Assembly: GCF_028368975.1 (NCBI RefSeq)
Contig: NZ_JAQNDM010000002.1
Coordinates: forward strand, 2,242,007-2,306,006
Direction of reading: 5' to 3'
Length of the DNA: 64,000 nucleotides
Source: Stigmatella ashevillena
Lineage (GTDB): Bacteria; Myxococcota; Myxococcia; Myxococcales; Myxococcaceae
Under the pieces are notes generated by a model, which did not search any database, was not told the origin of the DNA, and saw only the letters and a program-made list of their open reading frames with translations. Every line of letters begins with the position of its first letter. Position 1 is the first letter of the stretch. Shown one piece after another: positions 33,850-42,850 of the stretch. The position numbers were made by a program, and so were the translations under genes.

Positions 33850-34503
33850 CTATTGCAACCGGAAAAATTGGAGTGTCAGGGTACTCTTCTGATCCGACAG
33901 TAGTATTTCAACCCTCCCATTCTCGAAGTCCTGTTGAACAAGCTTGTATGAGGCCGAGGCGATGTCATCGTTGAAGTCGAAGTCTACATCAATGAGCTTG
34001 ATGGAGATTGGCTCGGCGAGCAACGCATCGGATGTCGTGGTGCAATTGACATTGCTGTCCGTCCACTGCGGGGTGAAGCTCTCTATCTCTGCCGTTTTAA
34101 TAGAAATGGGTGATGCACTTGGTGGGCAGATAACTTCGGCGACGACATCTGGCGGCGACCCCCCCAGATCCCAGTCGAAGCCAGCGGGAGTTTGACTGGC
34201 AATCTTGGCGGAGACCGGTTGCACACGCCAGAGAGCTTCTGCTGCGAAGACGCAGCTCATCTCTTTTTCGGCGTTCCCCCGGCAACTGGTGGTGCCCTTG
34301 CAGACAGCGCATTTGCTGCCGTTGGAGCCACAAGATGTTTGTTGATTGCCATCAAAGCATGTCTCTCCCGAACAGCATCCCTGGCAGGTCTTAGAACATA
34401 CAGGGGTTGGTTCTTCGAAGAAGTCCTCATCTATATCAGCGCCACAAGCAGTCAGCAGTCCGATGCCGCATCCGAGAATAGAGACAAAAACAAGTGCTCG
34501 CAC
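33850..34503 (-). CDS. Cys-rich lipoprotein in the SIR2 operon
   Basis: 217 residues. I chose GTG 34503: AGGAG lies 5 bp upstream and the product starts with a clean lipoprotein signal ('MRALVFVSILGCGIGLLTAC'). A longer frame from GTG 34572 overlaps the upstream stop (GTGA). A Cys-rich knot follows ('CSKTCQGCCSGETCFDGNQQ', 'CGSNGSKCAVCKG'). The C-terminal half ('PPDVVAEVICPP', 'ISIKLIDVDFDFNDDIASAS') looks like a C2-type beta-sandwich. It lies between the phosphorylase-like gene and the SIR2 gene with gaps of 65 and 36 bp. Function unknown. Confidence 0.65.
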   Translation of the reverse strand: MRALVFVSILGCGIGLLTACGADIDEDFFEEPTPVCSKTCQGCCSGETCFDGNQQTSCGSNGSKCAVCKGTTSCRGNAEKEMSCVFAAEALWRVQPVSAKIASQTPAGFDWDLGGSPPDVVAEVICPPSASPISIKTAEIESFTPQWTDSNVNCTTTSDALLAEPISIKLIDVDFDFNDDIASASYKLVQQDFENGRVEILLSDQKSTLTLQFFRLQ

Positions 34504-34568
34504 ATTTGCTCCTGCAAGTTGAACAGCCCGCTGGGCCGTTCTCGTGAGTCGATTGGATTCGAGGAACC

Positions 34569-36167
34569 TCACCGGGGGTGAGGCAGGGTTGGGACGGAGA
34601 ATTCAAGCCAAACTTCTCCTACTGTTCCCTGGACGTTTAGAGAACGGACCCATTCTGAGGGCACCGCAACTCCGGTTTGGGCTTGTGCTGTAGCCGTAGG
34701 TAAAAGCAGAAAACGGAAAGGCCGCCCTTGCTCCAAGGCTCGCGCGTCGGCTTCCCCCGCGTATCCAGCAAGCATGATCGACCCTCCTTTCAGTTTGTGT
34801 ACCTCGATCGCTCCTGCGCTGGCTGTTTGTAGAATTTTTGCCCGCGGTAAGCTGGTAAAACCTTGAGGCGCAACATAGCCAAAGACCCCCCCAGGGACCG
34901 CTCCCAAGGCTTGCCCATTCTCAGTGGTCTGAAGTGCTCGGACCCCATGCCTGCGTCGCAGTCCAGGAGTCCCTTCTTGACTGCTGGTGACGGCGGGTGG
35001 GGTAAGATTGGACGTAGGGGCCCGGTCGCTTGGTGCGCTGAGCGCGTCCAAAAGTGTCAGCAGAAGGCTCTTTCGTCGTTCCTTGGGTCCTTCAGAAGAG
35101 GTTTGAGGAAGGGAGAGCCAGCCGATTGCGCTCAGAAGGGCTACCGCAGAGATCAAAATGCGTCCAGGCCCTGCCAAGCGAGAAGTATTTGGTGCCTTGG
35201 CTGGTGTGGGCTGAAGGGAAATGGGAGATTGATCTTGAGAGGGGGTGAGGGCCTTGTCAGAGGGCAAAGCCGCTGGTTCATCAGCCTTGCTTGAGAACGC
35301 TTGGCTTGCTTTAGGTTGGGCAGGGCGAGGGGGGGTGGTGATTGGGAGAGACTCAGGGCTGTGGCGAGTATTTGCTGTTACCGGTCCATCGCGGAGCAAT
35401 CCAATCGCGTAAGCGGCGGCGGCGTGGCAGGCATATTCCCTCCATTTTTCTTTAACCCTTGCGTTGTTCGCGCCGTTCGCAAAGTCGGACACGCTGCGAA
35501 TCATGAGAAAAGGGGGCCGGGTAATTTCCTCATGTAAGGCTGCGGCAATCCCGCTTCCTTCCATTTCTACGCCAATGAGTTTTGAATAGTCAGCGCGATA
35601 GCGAACGATCACGCCTGCTGAGTCAATGACATCGCCGCCCGAAGCGAGCAGGCCTATCCGGCGTTTGGGTGAGCCTGCTCCAGGACGCTGGCAGACAAGG
35701 AGATCCTCCCAGCCCGTCGCGAAGTTGTTGGAGGCGTCAAGAAGATTCGAGTCTACTTGATACACCTTCCACCGCAGCTCGCGCAATTCATGGTTGCGTT
35801 CTTTGCCCAGCGTGTAGTCGGCAATGTCCGAAGCAATCAGTATGTCACCGAGTTCCACCTCGCCTTCAACACCGCCCGCAATGCCGACAAGGAGCACATG
35901 GCGCGGCGCCCATTGGCGGATGACTGCATTTGCTTTGTTGGCCCCCTTGATGGGTCCCATGCCAGACAAGCACGTGACGAGCACTCGATAAATGGCCCCA
36001 TCACTGCGTCTGGTCGGCACTTGAGCTTCAAAGTAGGTGTGCGTGTCCGTGCCGTCCCGGTCAAGCTTCCGATGACCTGGGAGCTTGCTGAGGACTGCAT
36101 CCCGCTCCTGTTCAAGGGCGGTGATGATGCAAAAGTCTGGAGAGAGGGTGGTGCTTGGAGGCGGCAT
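34569..36167 (-). CDS. nucleoside-phosphorylase-superfamily membrane protein
   Basis: About 532 residues from ATG 36167 (GTG 36170 alternative). The N-terminal PNP/UDP-phosphorylase-like domain (about 10-260) has 'FCIITALEQERDAVLSKL', 'LLVGIAGGVEGEVELGDIL', 'LIGVEMEGSGIAAALHEE' (ribose-binding Glu) and 'MIRSVSDFANG' (base-contact Asp). A Pro/Ser-rich linker, one membrane helix ('ILISAVALLSAIGWLSL') and a small C-terminal domain follow. Stand-alone phosphorylases lack the membrane part. Domains of this class serve as effectors in bacterial conflict systems. First gene of the operon with the lipoprotein and SIR2 genes. Confidence 0.78.
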   Translation of the reverse strand: MPPPSTTLSPDFCIITALEQERDAVLSKLPGHRKLDRDGTDTHTYFEAQVPTRRSDGAIYRVLVTCLSGMGPIKGANKANAVIRQWAPRHVLLVGIAGGVEGEVELGDILIASDIADYTLGKERNHELRELRWKVYQVDSNLLDASNNFATGWEDLLVCQRPGAGSPKRRIGLLASGGDVIDSAGVIVRYRADYSKLIGVEMEGSGIAAALHEEITRPPFLMIRSVSDFANGANNARVKEKWREYACHAAAAYAIGLLRDGPVTANTRHSPESLPITTPPRPAQPKASQAFSSKADEPAALPSDKALTPSQDQSPISLQPTPAKAPNTSRLAGPGRILISAVALLSAIGWLSLPQTSSEGPKERRKSLLLTLLDALSAPSDRAPTSNLTPPAVTSSQEGTPGLRRRHGVRALQTTENGQALGAVPGGVFGYVAPQGFTSLPRAKILQTASAGAIEVHKLKGGSIMLAGYAGEADARALEQGRPFRFLLLPTATAQAQTGVAVPSEWVRSLNVQGTVGEVWLEFSVPTLPHPR

Positions 36168-36849
36168 CACTTTTCAATGCTCGGCAGGGCGTAGAGTGGC
36201 GAGGGAGTGGTTCTTCGTGGCTCCCCTGCCTACCGGTTTGCAGTGTAGAGCGTGGAGCGACCTCGATGGAATGGCCAGCAAGCTTCACTTTGTCCCGGCC
36301 TGAGGGGCAGCTCCCTCAAGGAGTAGCGTACACATAGACCCACAGCTGTAGGCCAGAGCACCAGTCTCGCGCAGCCCGCCCCGCCTTCCTTCCAGAGTAT
36401 AGGGAGGATGGAAGGCCTGTGAAGGCGTAGGGGGCTGGAGGGCAGGGGCCGAGAAGGGCCACTGACAGGGGCCGCCCTAGCAGTGCGCACGGATTGGTAG
36501 AGTGGCCGCGCAACCCCTTGAGGGACACGCTTGGTATGGGCTGCACGAGCCCCGTCTTGGATTCAGCTAGCTACCCGCCGCGCTCATCTCTCGCTCCATT
36601 CAGTCCTACGCATAAGAAGGACAGGAGCCCTGTTAGGGGTAGGGGGCGGCAGCAGAACGAGGGGCGAGGGCCCCACGGACGGCTACCCCATGAGCCGCAG
36701 GCCGGACAGCCGCAGAAGCGATTCAACTCCAGCGGACACATGCCTGCCCAGCCCAGGCCGCCTTCCCAGGCGGGGCTCGGCACGGGATGAGGCCTGCAGG
36801 GAGGGCTGGCAGCAGCAGCCACTGCTTTGGCTCACGTGCCACGCGCTTT
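36168..36849. other. gap without recognisable gene
   Basis: Open frames exist on both strands but have no ribosome sites, no domain motifs and poor composition. The right part (from about 36720) grades into the IS91-like remnant. Confidence 0.4.
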
Positions 36850-37129
36850 GGCGTGGCCCCCCGCTCTGCAGCCAACTGCGCAGGCCGACAGGGCAATCCC
36901 AGGTGCTCCACAATGGCACGCCCCCCGGCGGATGTCGTCAGGTACGCAAGCCCCCTGAAGCTTGCCTCCACACCTCACGCTGCTGAATACGTCCAGCGCG
37001 AACGCACGGCGCAGCAGTCCCACCCAGTCCACGCAGGGCGTGCTCTCCTTCTTCGGATCCCCCTCCGCCGCGCCCACCCACCGGCTCTCCTCCTCCGGCC
37101 TCGGCTCAGCACCCGCTTGAGGGAGCGAA
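36850..37129 (-). pseudogene. C-terminal remnant of an IS91-like transposase
   Basis: Minus strand: 'KKESTPCVDWVGLLRRAFAL' then 'DVFSSVRCGGKLQG', continuing in another frame with 'LAYLTTSAGGRAIVEHLGLP'. This is the usual C-terminal signature (LLRR.F..DV...CGG, then a VR.ILEHLGLP-type helix) of IS91-related transposases. The frame changes near 36955, and the catalytic part is absent. Confidence 0.6.
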
Positions 37130-37339
37130 CGTCCTGCGCAGCAGTTCGGCCCTATCCATTCGCGGCGTGCTCTCCTTCTTCGCTTCCGCATGCGCATGCG
37201 CCGCCACCTCAGACGCTGGGCTCGCCTCTTGTTGCTTCGGCTCTGCCCCAGTTTGGGGGAACTTTGAGCACGATACTCCACCTACACTCAGGCACGAAAG
37301 GGCGAGCGCGCCGAGCAGACCTCTCTTCCACGTCTTCTT
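37130..37339 (-). pseudogene. lipoprotein signal fragment joined to a duplicated transposase piece
   Basis: Minus strand: 'KRGLLGALALSCLSVGGVSC' is a plausible lipoprotein signal with lipobox. It is followed by 'FPQTGAEPKQQEASPAS' and 'AKKESTPRMDRAELLRRTFA', which repeats the segment of the IS91-like remnant immediately downstream. GGAGAGG stands 6 bp before an AAG codon where an ATG would be expected, so the start may have been lost. Confidence 0.35.
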
Positions 37340-37462
37340 GGTGCTCCTCTCCAGGTGCAAGCGCTGTGACTGCAAAGCATCTGGCAGAAGCAATGTCGAT
37401 ATGCCCACGTGGTGGGCGAGGAAAAGGAGTATCTTCCAGAGACTCAAGGGAGGCAGCCACAG

Positions 37463-40400
37463 TTGCGTCGTGCCTTAATTCTGACCGCGCTTTCGGAGGA
37501 GTACAAGGCCGTACGGGTTTTCCTCGGGGAAGTCGAAGAGGTGGTGCATGGGGAGGGAACGGTCTATGAAAAGGGCGAGTTCGCCTCACCCGTTGGGGAC
37601 TGGGAAATCATCCTTGGCATAACAGGGAAATACAGTTGGTCCGCTGCCGTTGAGACAGAACGGGCCATCCGGTTCTGGCAGCCCGAGGTTGCCTTGTTCG
37701 TGGGGATTGCAGGAGGGATCAAGGACGTCCGCATTGGAGATGTGGTGGCCGCCGACAAGGCGTACGCCTTCGAAGCAGGGAAAGCGAAGCAGGAGTTTGA
37801 GCCCAGGCCCGAGACAGAGCGCAGCAGCTATGCACTGGTACAGCGCGCGAAAAAGGTAGCGCTGAACCCTAACTGGCTGAGCAGGTTGGGAGATTCCCTG
37901 CCGACAAGTTCCGCGCAGGCGCTCGTGGGGCCCATCGCGACAGGTTCCCAGGTGGTGGCTGAGACGGTGTCGGACATCTACGCGTTCCTGCAAGCGACGT
38001 ATGGGGACGCTCTTGCTGTCGAGATGGAGGGTAGTGGCTTCTTGGCTGCGGCCCGCAGCAACATGAATGTCCATGCGATGGTGATTAGGGGCATCTCGGA
38101 CCTCATTGATGGCAAGAGAGAAGCCGACGCTGGTGGATCCCATGAACTGGCCTCCCGTCACGCAGCAGCCTTCGCCTTCGAACTCCTTACGCAGTTCCAG
38201 AAGCCTTCAGTTGATGCTCGCAACGAGGATGAGCCAACGGTTTCTGAGCCAATCGGCTCGTTCCGGGACTCGTTCCAAGAGAAGACCCGGCAGTTGCTGA
38301 GCTGGCCACAACTGCTTCCGGGCGAGCGTTGGATAGAGCGCCCAGAGTTGGAGAGTCTGCTGCATCGGATTGAAAGTGAATCGAGCAGCACGACCATCGT
38401 CCTGGGGCAGCCTGGGAGCGGTAAGTCAGCCCTGCTCGCTCGCCTTGGAACCCGGCTTGCCGGACGCGAGGATGTCGTCCTCCTGGCTCTCAAGGCGGAC
38501 CGCCTACCGACGAGCCTCGGTACGCCTGAAACGCTTCAGAAGTGGTTGGAGCTTTCAAGGCCACTCCATGAGATCCTCAATCAGCTCAGCCAGGTGCGTA
38601 AGGTGGTGTTGCTGGTAGACCAGCTGGACGCACTCTCGGACCTCGTGGACCTGAGTACGGGCCGACTGAATGTACTGATGGGCTTGCTACAGAGGGTCGC
38701 GGAGACACCCAACCTGCACATTGTGGCCTCTTGTCGGTCCTTCGAGTTCCGGCACGATGTCCGGTTGCGCGACTATCAAGCCAATGTCATTCAGCTTGAG
38801 CTGCCCGCTTGGAACCTGGTGGAACCTGTGCTGCGAGAGGCAGGGGTGGATTCTGCAATCTGGTCCAAACATGCCCGCGAAGTGCTCCGCACACCACAGC
38901 ATTTGAAGATCTTCCTGGAGCACTTCAAGAACTCTCACACGCCCTTCCATTCGTACCACGCCATGTTGGAGGAGTTGTGGCAGCAATGCGTGCTGGATTC
39001 AAGGAAGCCAGGGCTTGATGAACTCGTCTCTGCCGTAGCTACCGAGATGACGGACACAGAGCAGCTCACGCTTCCTGCCGCTCGATTCGACAAGCAGAGG
39101 GACAAGGTTCAACAGCTCTTGGTCGCTGACATCCTCTTCCAGGATGGGACACGTATTGGCTTTACCCACCAGACCCTCTTCGAGTTCGCGCGTGCCCGAT
39201 TGATCATCTCAGGGCAGGAACATCTCAACGAGTTCGTGCTGCCGCGCCAGGCAACGCTGTCGATCCGTCCCAAGTTGTGGAGCTGCTTGATGTACCTGCG
39301 AGATGTGGGAGGGCGGCTCTACCGGGACGAATTCCAGCGGCTGTGGAGCGCGCCAAAGCTGCGTCCACACCTCCGGGCTCTGATGATCGATTTCCTCGGC
39401 CAGCTCGATGCTCCCACCGCAGACGAGGAGGCTTGGCTCCGCTCCATGCTGCAGGACAACGAGTGGCGTCGGCGGACGCTGAGCGCCGTCGCCACTAGCC
39501 CCGGGTGGTTTGAATGGCTGGCGCGACTGCAACTGCCTTACTTCATGGTTACAGACTTGGAGCAGGCGCAGGCTGTCCTCCCTGTTCTGATTCACGGCTG
39601 GCGCTTGAACCGGGAGAAGGTGCTGGAACTCATTGAGGATTGCTGGGTGGAGCCCCCGGAGAAGCATGGGCTCGCGCTGAAGGCTTTCCAGCAGCTCGAC
39701 GTGTGGAACGAGCGAGCCGTAAGACCCGTGGTGAGGATTCTCCGTGAATCGCCCATTGCGGCGAATGTGGCGAGCAATCTGGCCTCCCTCGTCTCAGCGC
39801 ATGCTCCCAAGCTCGCGCCTCAGATCGTCGCAGCCGCCTTGGAGCGGCAAGTGCAGGACATCTCTGTCGAGAAGAAAACGGAGTCCGAGGTCCTCCATGC
39901 GTGTGAGCAGATGCTGGTGTCCTCTCGGGATTGGTACGCGGCAGCGGACATTGCCGCTGCCGCGCCCGCCGAGTACCTCGACGCAGTCTGGCCCTGGTTC
40001 GTGCGCCTCCTGGAGCGCTTCGTGGAGGAGCCTCATTCATTCGTGACGGGGTATCCCCGGAGCCGACTCTCTCTGTTGGTCATTGATGAGGAGGAGATCC
40101 AGGCAACGCTGTTCAGCTCTATTCGTGAGGCGGTCTTCAGCACGGCGGAACATGAGTCGGCGAGATTCCTCAAGTTCGTCCACGAATGGGACCGCAGCCA
40201 AGTTCTGGATGTTCACCGGATGCTTGCCCAAGGGATGTGCCACATGGCTGAGGCCAACCCCCAGGAGACTCTTGAGTACCTCCTTGCGGATCCTCGCCGA
40301 CTGATCATTGGAGGGTATCCGGATCCGCTTGCCGACAGCCGAGCTCTGATCCGGATGCTAGCGCCGCAGCTCACGCAGGAAGACCTCCTTCGTCTGGAGG

Positions 40401-42154
40401 TGGCCATCAAGCAGTGGAGGTATTACTCCGGAAACATTCCTCCTGCGAGTGGTCCGGATCCTCTCTGGCGCTTGAAGAATGAGCGGGAGCATCGCTTGCA
40501 CCTGCTCTTGGCGATTCCAGAAGAGACGCGCTCAGCAAGAACGCGGAAATTCGTTCAATCGGAGGAACTCGCGCTGGGGGAGCTCAGAGAGCCCGAGCCT
40601 GAGATTCCAAGGCTCGTAGCCATAGTGAGCCCCATGTCATCCGAACAGATGGAGAAGGCCCACGACGAAGACATCCTGGGACTCTTCGCTGAGTTGACGG
40701 ATGAGACCGAGTGGAGACATCCCCGCCGGAGGCTTCTCGGGGGCAGTGTCGAGGCAGCACGAGAGTTCGCCGCATTTGCCGTCAAACACCCTGACAGAGC
40801 CATCGGGCGAATGCGTCGCTTCAAACCTGGGCATCAGGAGCGGCCGGTTGCCTATGCGCTGGACGAACTCGCTCGGCATAAGCACGACCCCGCCGAACTG
40901 GCCCAATGGGTGTTTGAGTTCGATGCACGCGGTTTTCACTCTGACGATTTCCGCGCCAGCGCAGCCCATGTGCTCGAAAAAGCTGCGGACAAACTCCAGG
41001 GACTTGATGATTCCTTGTTGTCGCTCCTGGCCTCCTGGCTGAAGGAGGCGGAGACGGCGCCTTCCTCAGAAGAACGCTGGGATGGGGACTTGAGTCCAAG
41101 CCCAAGACCCACACCGCTGCTTGGGAGATGGACAATGGGGGGCCGGGTTCCAGACGGAAATTTCCCCATCCTGGAAGCCATCCTGAAGGGATATCTCTCA
41201 CGCAACCCACCGTTAGTAGAGCAGGCTTTCTCCGTCCTTGAGTTGCACCTCAAGCGTCAGGAGCGGACGGACGTCTGGGAGGCCCTGTGGGCCTACCTCA
41301 TCCGCCTTTTTCCTCAAGTCGGCTTTGAACGGGCTTGGAAGTTCTTGAGCGAGCTTTTCACGAGGCAGCCTAGGGTGTTCAGCTCGCGTGGAGGCGTGTA
41401 TCTGCTGGAGAGAGTGAGGTGGAAAGCTCCTCCCGAACTGCTCCAGCCCTGGATGGAGTCTCTCAGGACCACGGGATGGAAAGTGGGCAACCAGGCTTTT
41501 GGCGAGCTGGTCGCACTGACCGCCACCATGAACAGCCAAGCTTGGGCTAAGCAGGAGGTGGAGAAGATTTTGACAGGGGAGGACATCGCAGACGCAGATC
41601 TCGGTCAGCTCAGGCTCGGACTGGCATTCTCCAGCTCCCTGCTCTGGAGAGAGCCTGGCTGGCGCAGGAAAGTCACCGACCTGCAGGTCCGACTCATTCC
41701 AGTGGCGGACGACGATGTCGCAGTTGCCATCATGGATACATTCGGAGGGGTTGACGCACTCCTGGATGATTTGGAGACGCGTCGGCTCCTGGGCACGATT
41801 GTGAAGCACCCTAAAGTCCTGCACGGTGGTCCCCAGGCGCTCGTCGAGCGACTCGGGGACTTGCTGTCCTGCGACCCAGAGCTGATCGTGCAGGTGTGTC
41901 AAGCCGTGGTCGATCAGATCCCATTGCAGCCGAAGATGGCTATTCCCCTAGAGGAACTCGTCAATCTGGCGCTGACACTCGAGCGCCAAGAGCGAATCCG
42001 GCCCAAGGGGCTCGAACTCTTCGAGCGCATGTGTCAGGTGGACATCCTGAGCTTTGGGGCAGAGGAGGCGCTGCGCGAATCGGATGGGCGCCTCGGCAGA
42101 CACGAGAGCCCACCTCTTCGCAGGCGCCCTGCACCTCGGCGCCGCAGGAAGTAA
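37463..42154 (+). CDS. nucleoside-phosphorylase/STAND NTPase fusion, Avs-like defence protein
   Basis: 1563 residues. I chose TTG 37463 (AGGGAGG 9 bp upstream, right before the first strand 'ALILTALSEEYKAVRVF'); GTG 37409 is the alternative. N-terminal phosphorylase-like effector (about 1-245): 'LFVGIAGGIKDVRIGDVV', 'AVEMEGSGFLAAAR', 'VIRGISDLIDG'. Then a STAND/NACHT-type P-loop NTPase: Walker A 'LGQPGSGKSALL' (about 314), Walker B 'KVVLLVDQLDAL' (about 380), 'IVASCRSFEF'. The remaining 1100 residues are helical-repeat-like and would form the sensor. This tripartite plan is that of bacterial NLR-like proteins, which detect phage proteins and then switch on the effector. It is unusual in having a phosphorylase as the killer domain. 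Confidence 0.82.
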   Translation: MRRALILTALSEEYKAVRVFLGEVEEVVHGEGTVYEKGEFASPVGDWEIILGITGKYSWSAAVETERAIRFWQPEVALFVGIAGGIKDVRIGDVVAADKAYAFEAGKAKQEFEPRPETERSSYALVQRAKKVALNPNWLSRLGDSLPTSSAQALVGPIATGSQVVAETVSDIYAFLQATYGDALAVEMEGSGFLAAARSNMNVHAMVIRGISDLIDGKREADAGGSHELASRHAAAFAFELLTQFQKPSVDARNEDEPTVSEPIGSFRDSFQEKTRQLLSWPQLLPGERWIERPELESLLHRIESESSSTTIVLGQPGSGKSALLARLGTRLAGREDVVLLALKADRLPTSLGTPETLQKWLELSRPLHEILNQLSQVRKVVLLVDQLDALSDLVDLSTGRLNVLMGLLQRVAETPNLHIVASCRSFEFRHDVRLRDYQANVIQLELPAWNLVEPVLREAGVDSAIWSKHAREVLRTPQHLKIFLEHFKNSHTPFHSYHAMLEELWQQCVLDSRKPGLDELVSAVATEMTDTEQLTLPAARFDKQRDKVQQLLVADILFQDGTRIGFTHQTLFEFARARLIISGQEHLNEFVLPRQATLSIRPKLWSCLMYLRDVGGRLYRDEFQRLWSAPKLRPHLRALMIDFLGQLDAPTADEEAWLRSMLQDNEWRRRTLSAVATSPGWFEWLARLQLPYFMVTDLEQAQAVLPVLIHGWRLNREKVLELIEDCWVEPPEKHGLALKAFQQLDVWNERAVRPVVRILRESPIAANVASNLASLVSAHAPKLAPQIVAAALERQVQDISVEKKTESEVLHACEQMLVSSRDWYAAADIAAAAPAEYLDAVWPWFVRLLERFVEEPHSFVTGYPRSRLSLLVIDEEEIQATLFSSIREAVFSTAEHESARFLKFVHEWDRSQVLDVHRMLAQGMCHMAEANPQETLEYLLADPRRLIIGGYPDPLADSRALIRMLAPQLTQEDLLRLEVAIKQWRYYSGNIPPASGPDPLWRLKNEREHRLHLLLAIPEETRSARTRKFVQSEELALGELREPEPEIPRLVAIVSPMSSEQMEKAHDEDILGLFAELTDETEWRHPRRRLLGGSVEAAREFAAFAVKHPDRAIGRMRRFKPGHQERPVAYALDELARHKHDPAELAQWVFEFDARGFHSDDFRASAAHVLEKAADKLQGLDDSLLSLLASWLKEAETAPSSEERWDGDLSPSPRPTPLLGRWTMGGRVPDGNFPILEAILKGYLSRNPPLVEQAFSVLELHLKRQERTDVWEALWAYLIRLFPQVGFERAWKFLSELFTRQPRVFSSRGGVYLLERVRWKAPPELLQPWMESLRTTGWKVGNQAFGELVALTATMNSQAWAKQEVEKILTGEDIADADLGQLRLGLAFSSSLLWREPGWRRKVTDLQVRLIPVADDDVAVAIMDTFGGVDALLDDLETRRLLGTIVKHPKVLHGGPQALVERLGDLLSCDPELIVQVCQAVVDQIPLQPKMAIPLEELVNLALTLERQERIRPKGLELFERMCQVDILSFGAEEALRESDGRLGRHESPPLRRRPAPRRRRK

Positions 42155-42618
42155 GTTCTAAATGCCCCGAACTCCCCAAGAATAAATCCTCAGAGATGAA
42201 CGTGAGGAGCGGCCTCTCCCCTAACACCGCGACGCCCACGAACATGTTGTAATTTTTCCAGCAGGCGCAGCCCCCGGTGACGCACCTCTCGCAGCAGTCG
42301 CTCCACCTCACCTCCAATACTCCACACTCCAGTTACTTGGCGAAGTCCCGTTCTACAATACCGGAGCAGGCCACGCCCCACCTTGCTCGCCGCAGCCAGC
42401 AGCATCCGGCTGCCTCCGCCGATACTCCCACCCCACTTCTCCACCTGCCCCTCCCCAGTTCCACCCCACCAGGGCACACGCTACCGTCCACCTCCCACCA
42501 GGGGGGAATTAGACCGAAACGAAACGGGACAGGACAGAGAGGGGGAGCGATCCGATGTGAGATCATGGCGTTAGCCGGTAACAGTGCGACCTGCTTGGAG
42601 TTTTGCTTCTGCCTTATT
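42155..42618. other. gap without recognisable gene
   Basis: Low-complexity, Pro/Ser-coding-like text on both strands; no start with a ribosome site and no domain. It leads into the tRNA/tmRNA-3'-end-like sequence at 42619. Confidence 0.4.
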
Positions 42619-42643
42619 GCGGGTTCGATACCCGCCACCTCCA
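42619..42643 (+). other. tRNA/tmRNA 3'-end-like sequence, possible attachment site
   Basis: GCGGG-TTCGATA-CCCGC forms a perfect T-arm (42619-42635) and is followed by CACCTCC and A, as in the 3' acceptor strand of a tRNA or tmRNA. No CCA is encoded (ACTT follows), and I could not fold a full tRNA upstream, although GGGGGAG near 42540 could partly pair with the acceptor strand. Integrases commonly leave such 3' ends at island borders, and this one sits at the right edge of the accessory region. 42644-42850 holds nothing recognisable. Confidence 0.45.
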
Positions 42644-42850
42644 CTTGCTGGGATTTTCTCTGCTCTCGGATTCTTCATGTGACCTCAGAGTGCCGTGCTG
42701 GCGCAGTTCCACCGGGCAGCGCAGTCGCTATGCGACTGCGACTCGCGGTCCAACCTTCACCATGAACTCCTGAAGCCTGCGACAGGCGCCGCGCCCCTCA
42801 CCTGAGGGAGTGTGATGCCGGATGATGCTGCTACCACCGTCAGGCTCTGT

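Noticed and set aside
42540-42643. a complete tRNA or tmRNA gene
   Set aside because: I could not place a D-arm and anticodon arm, and CCA is missing; only the 3' end is convincing.
42333-42644. 103-residue frame on the minus strand beginning 'MEVAGIEPA'
   Set aside because: This opening is the reverse complement of a tRNA/tmRNA T-arm and acceptor strand, a common false gene call.
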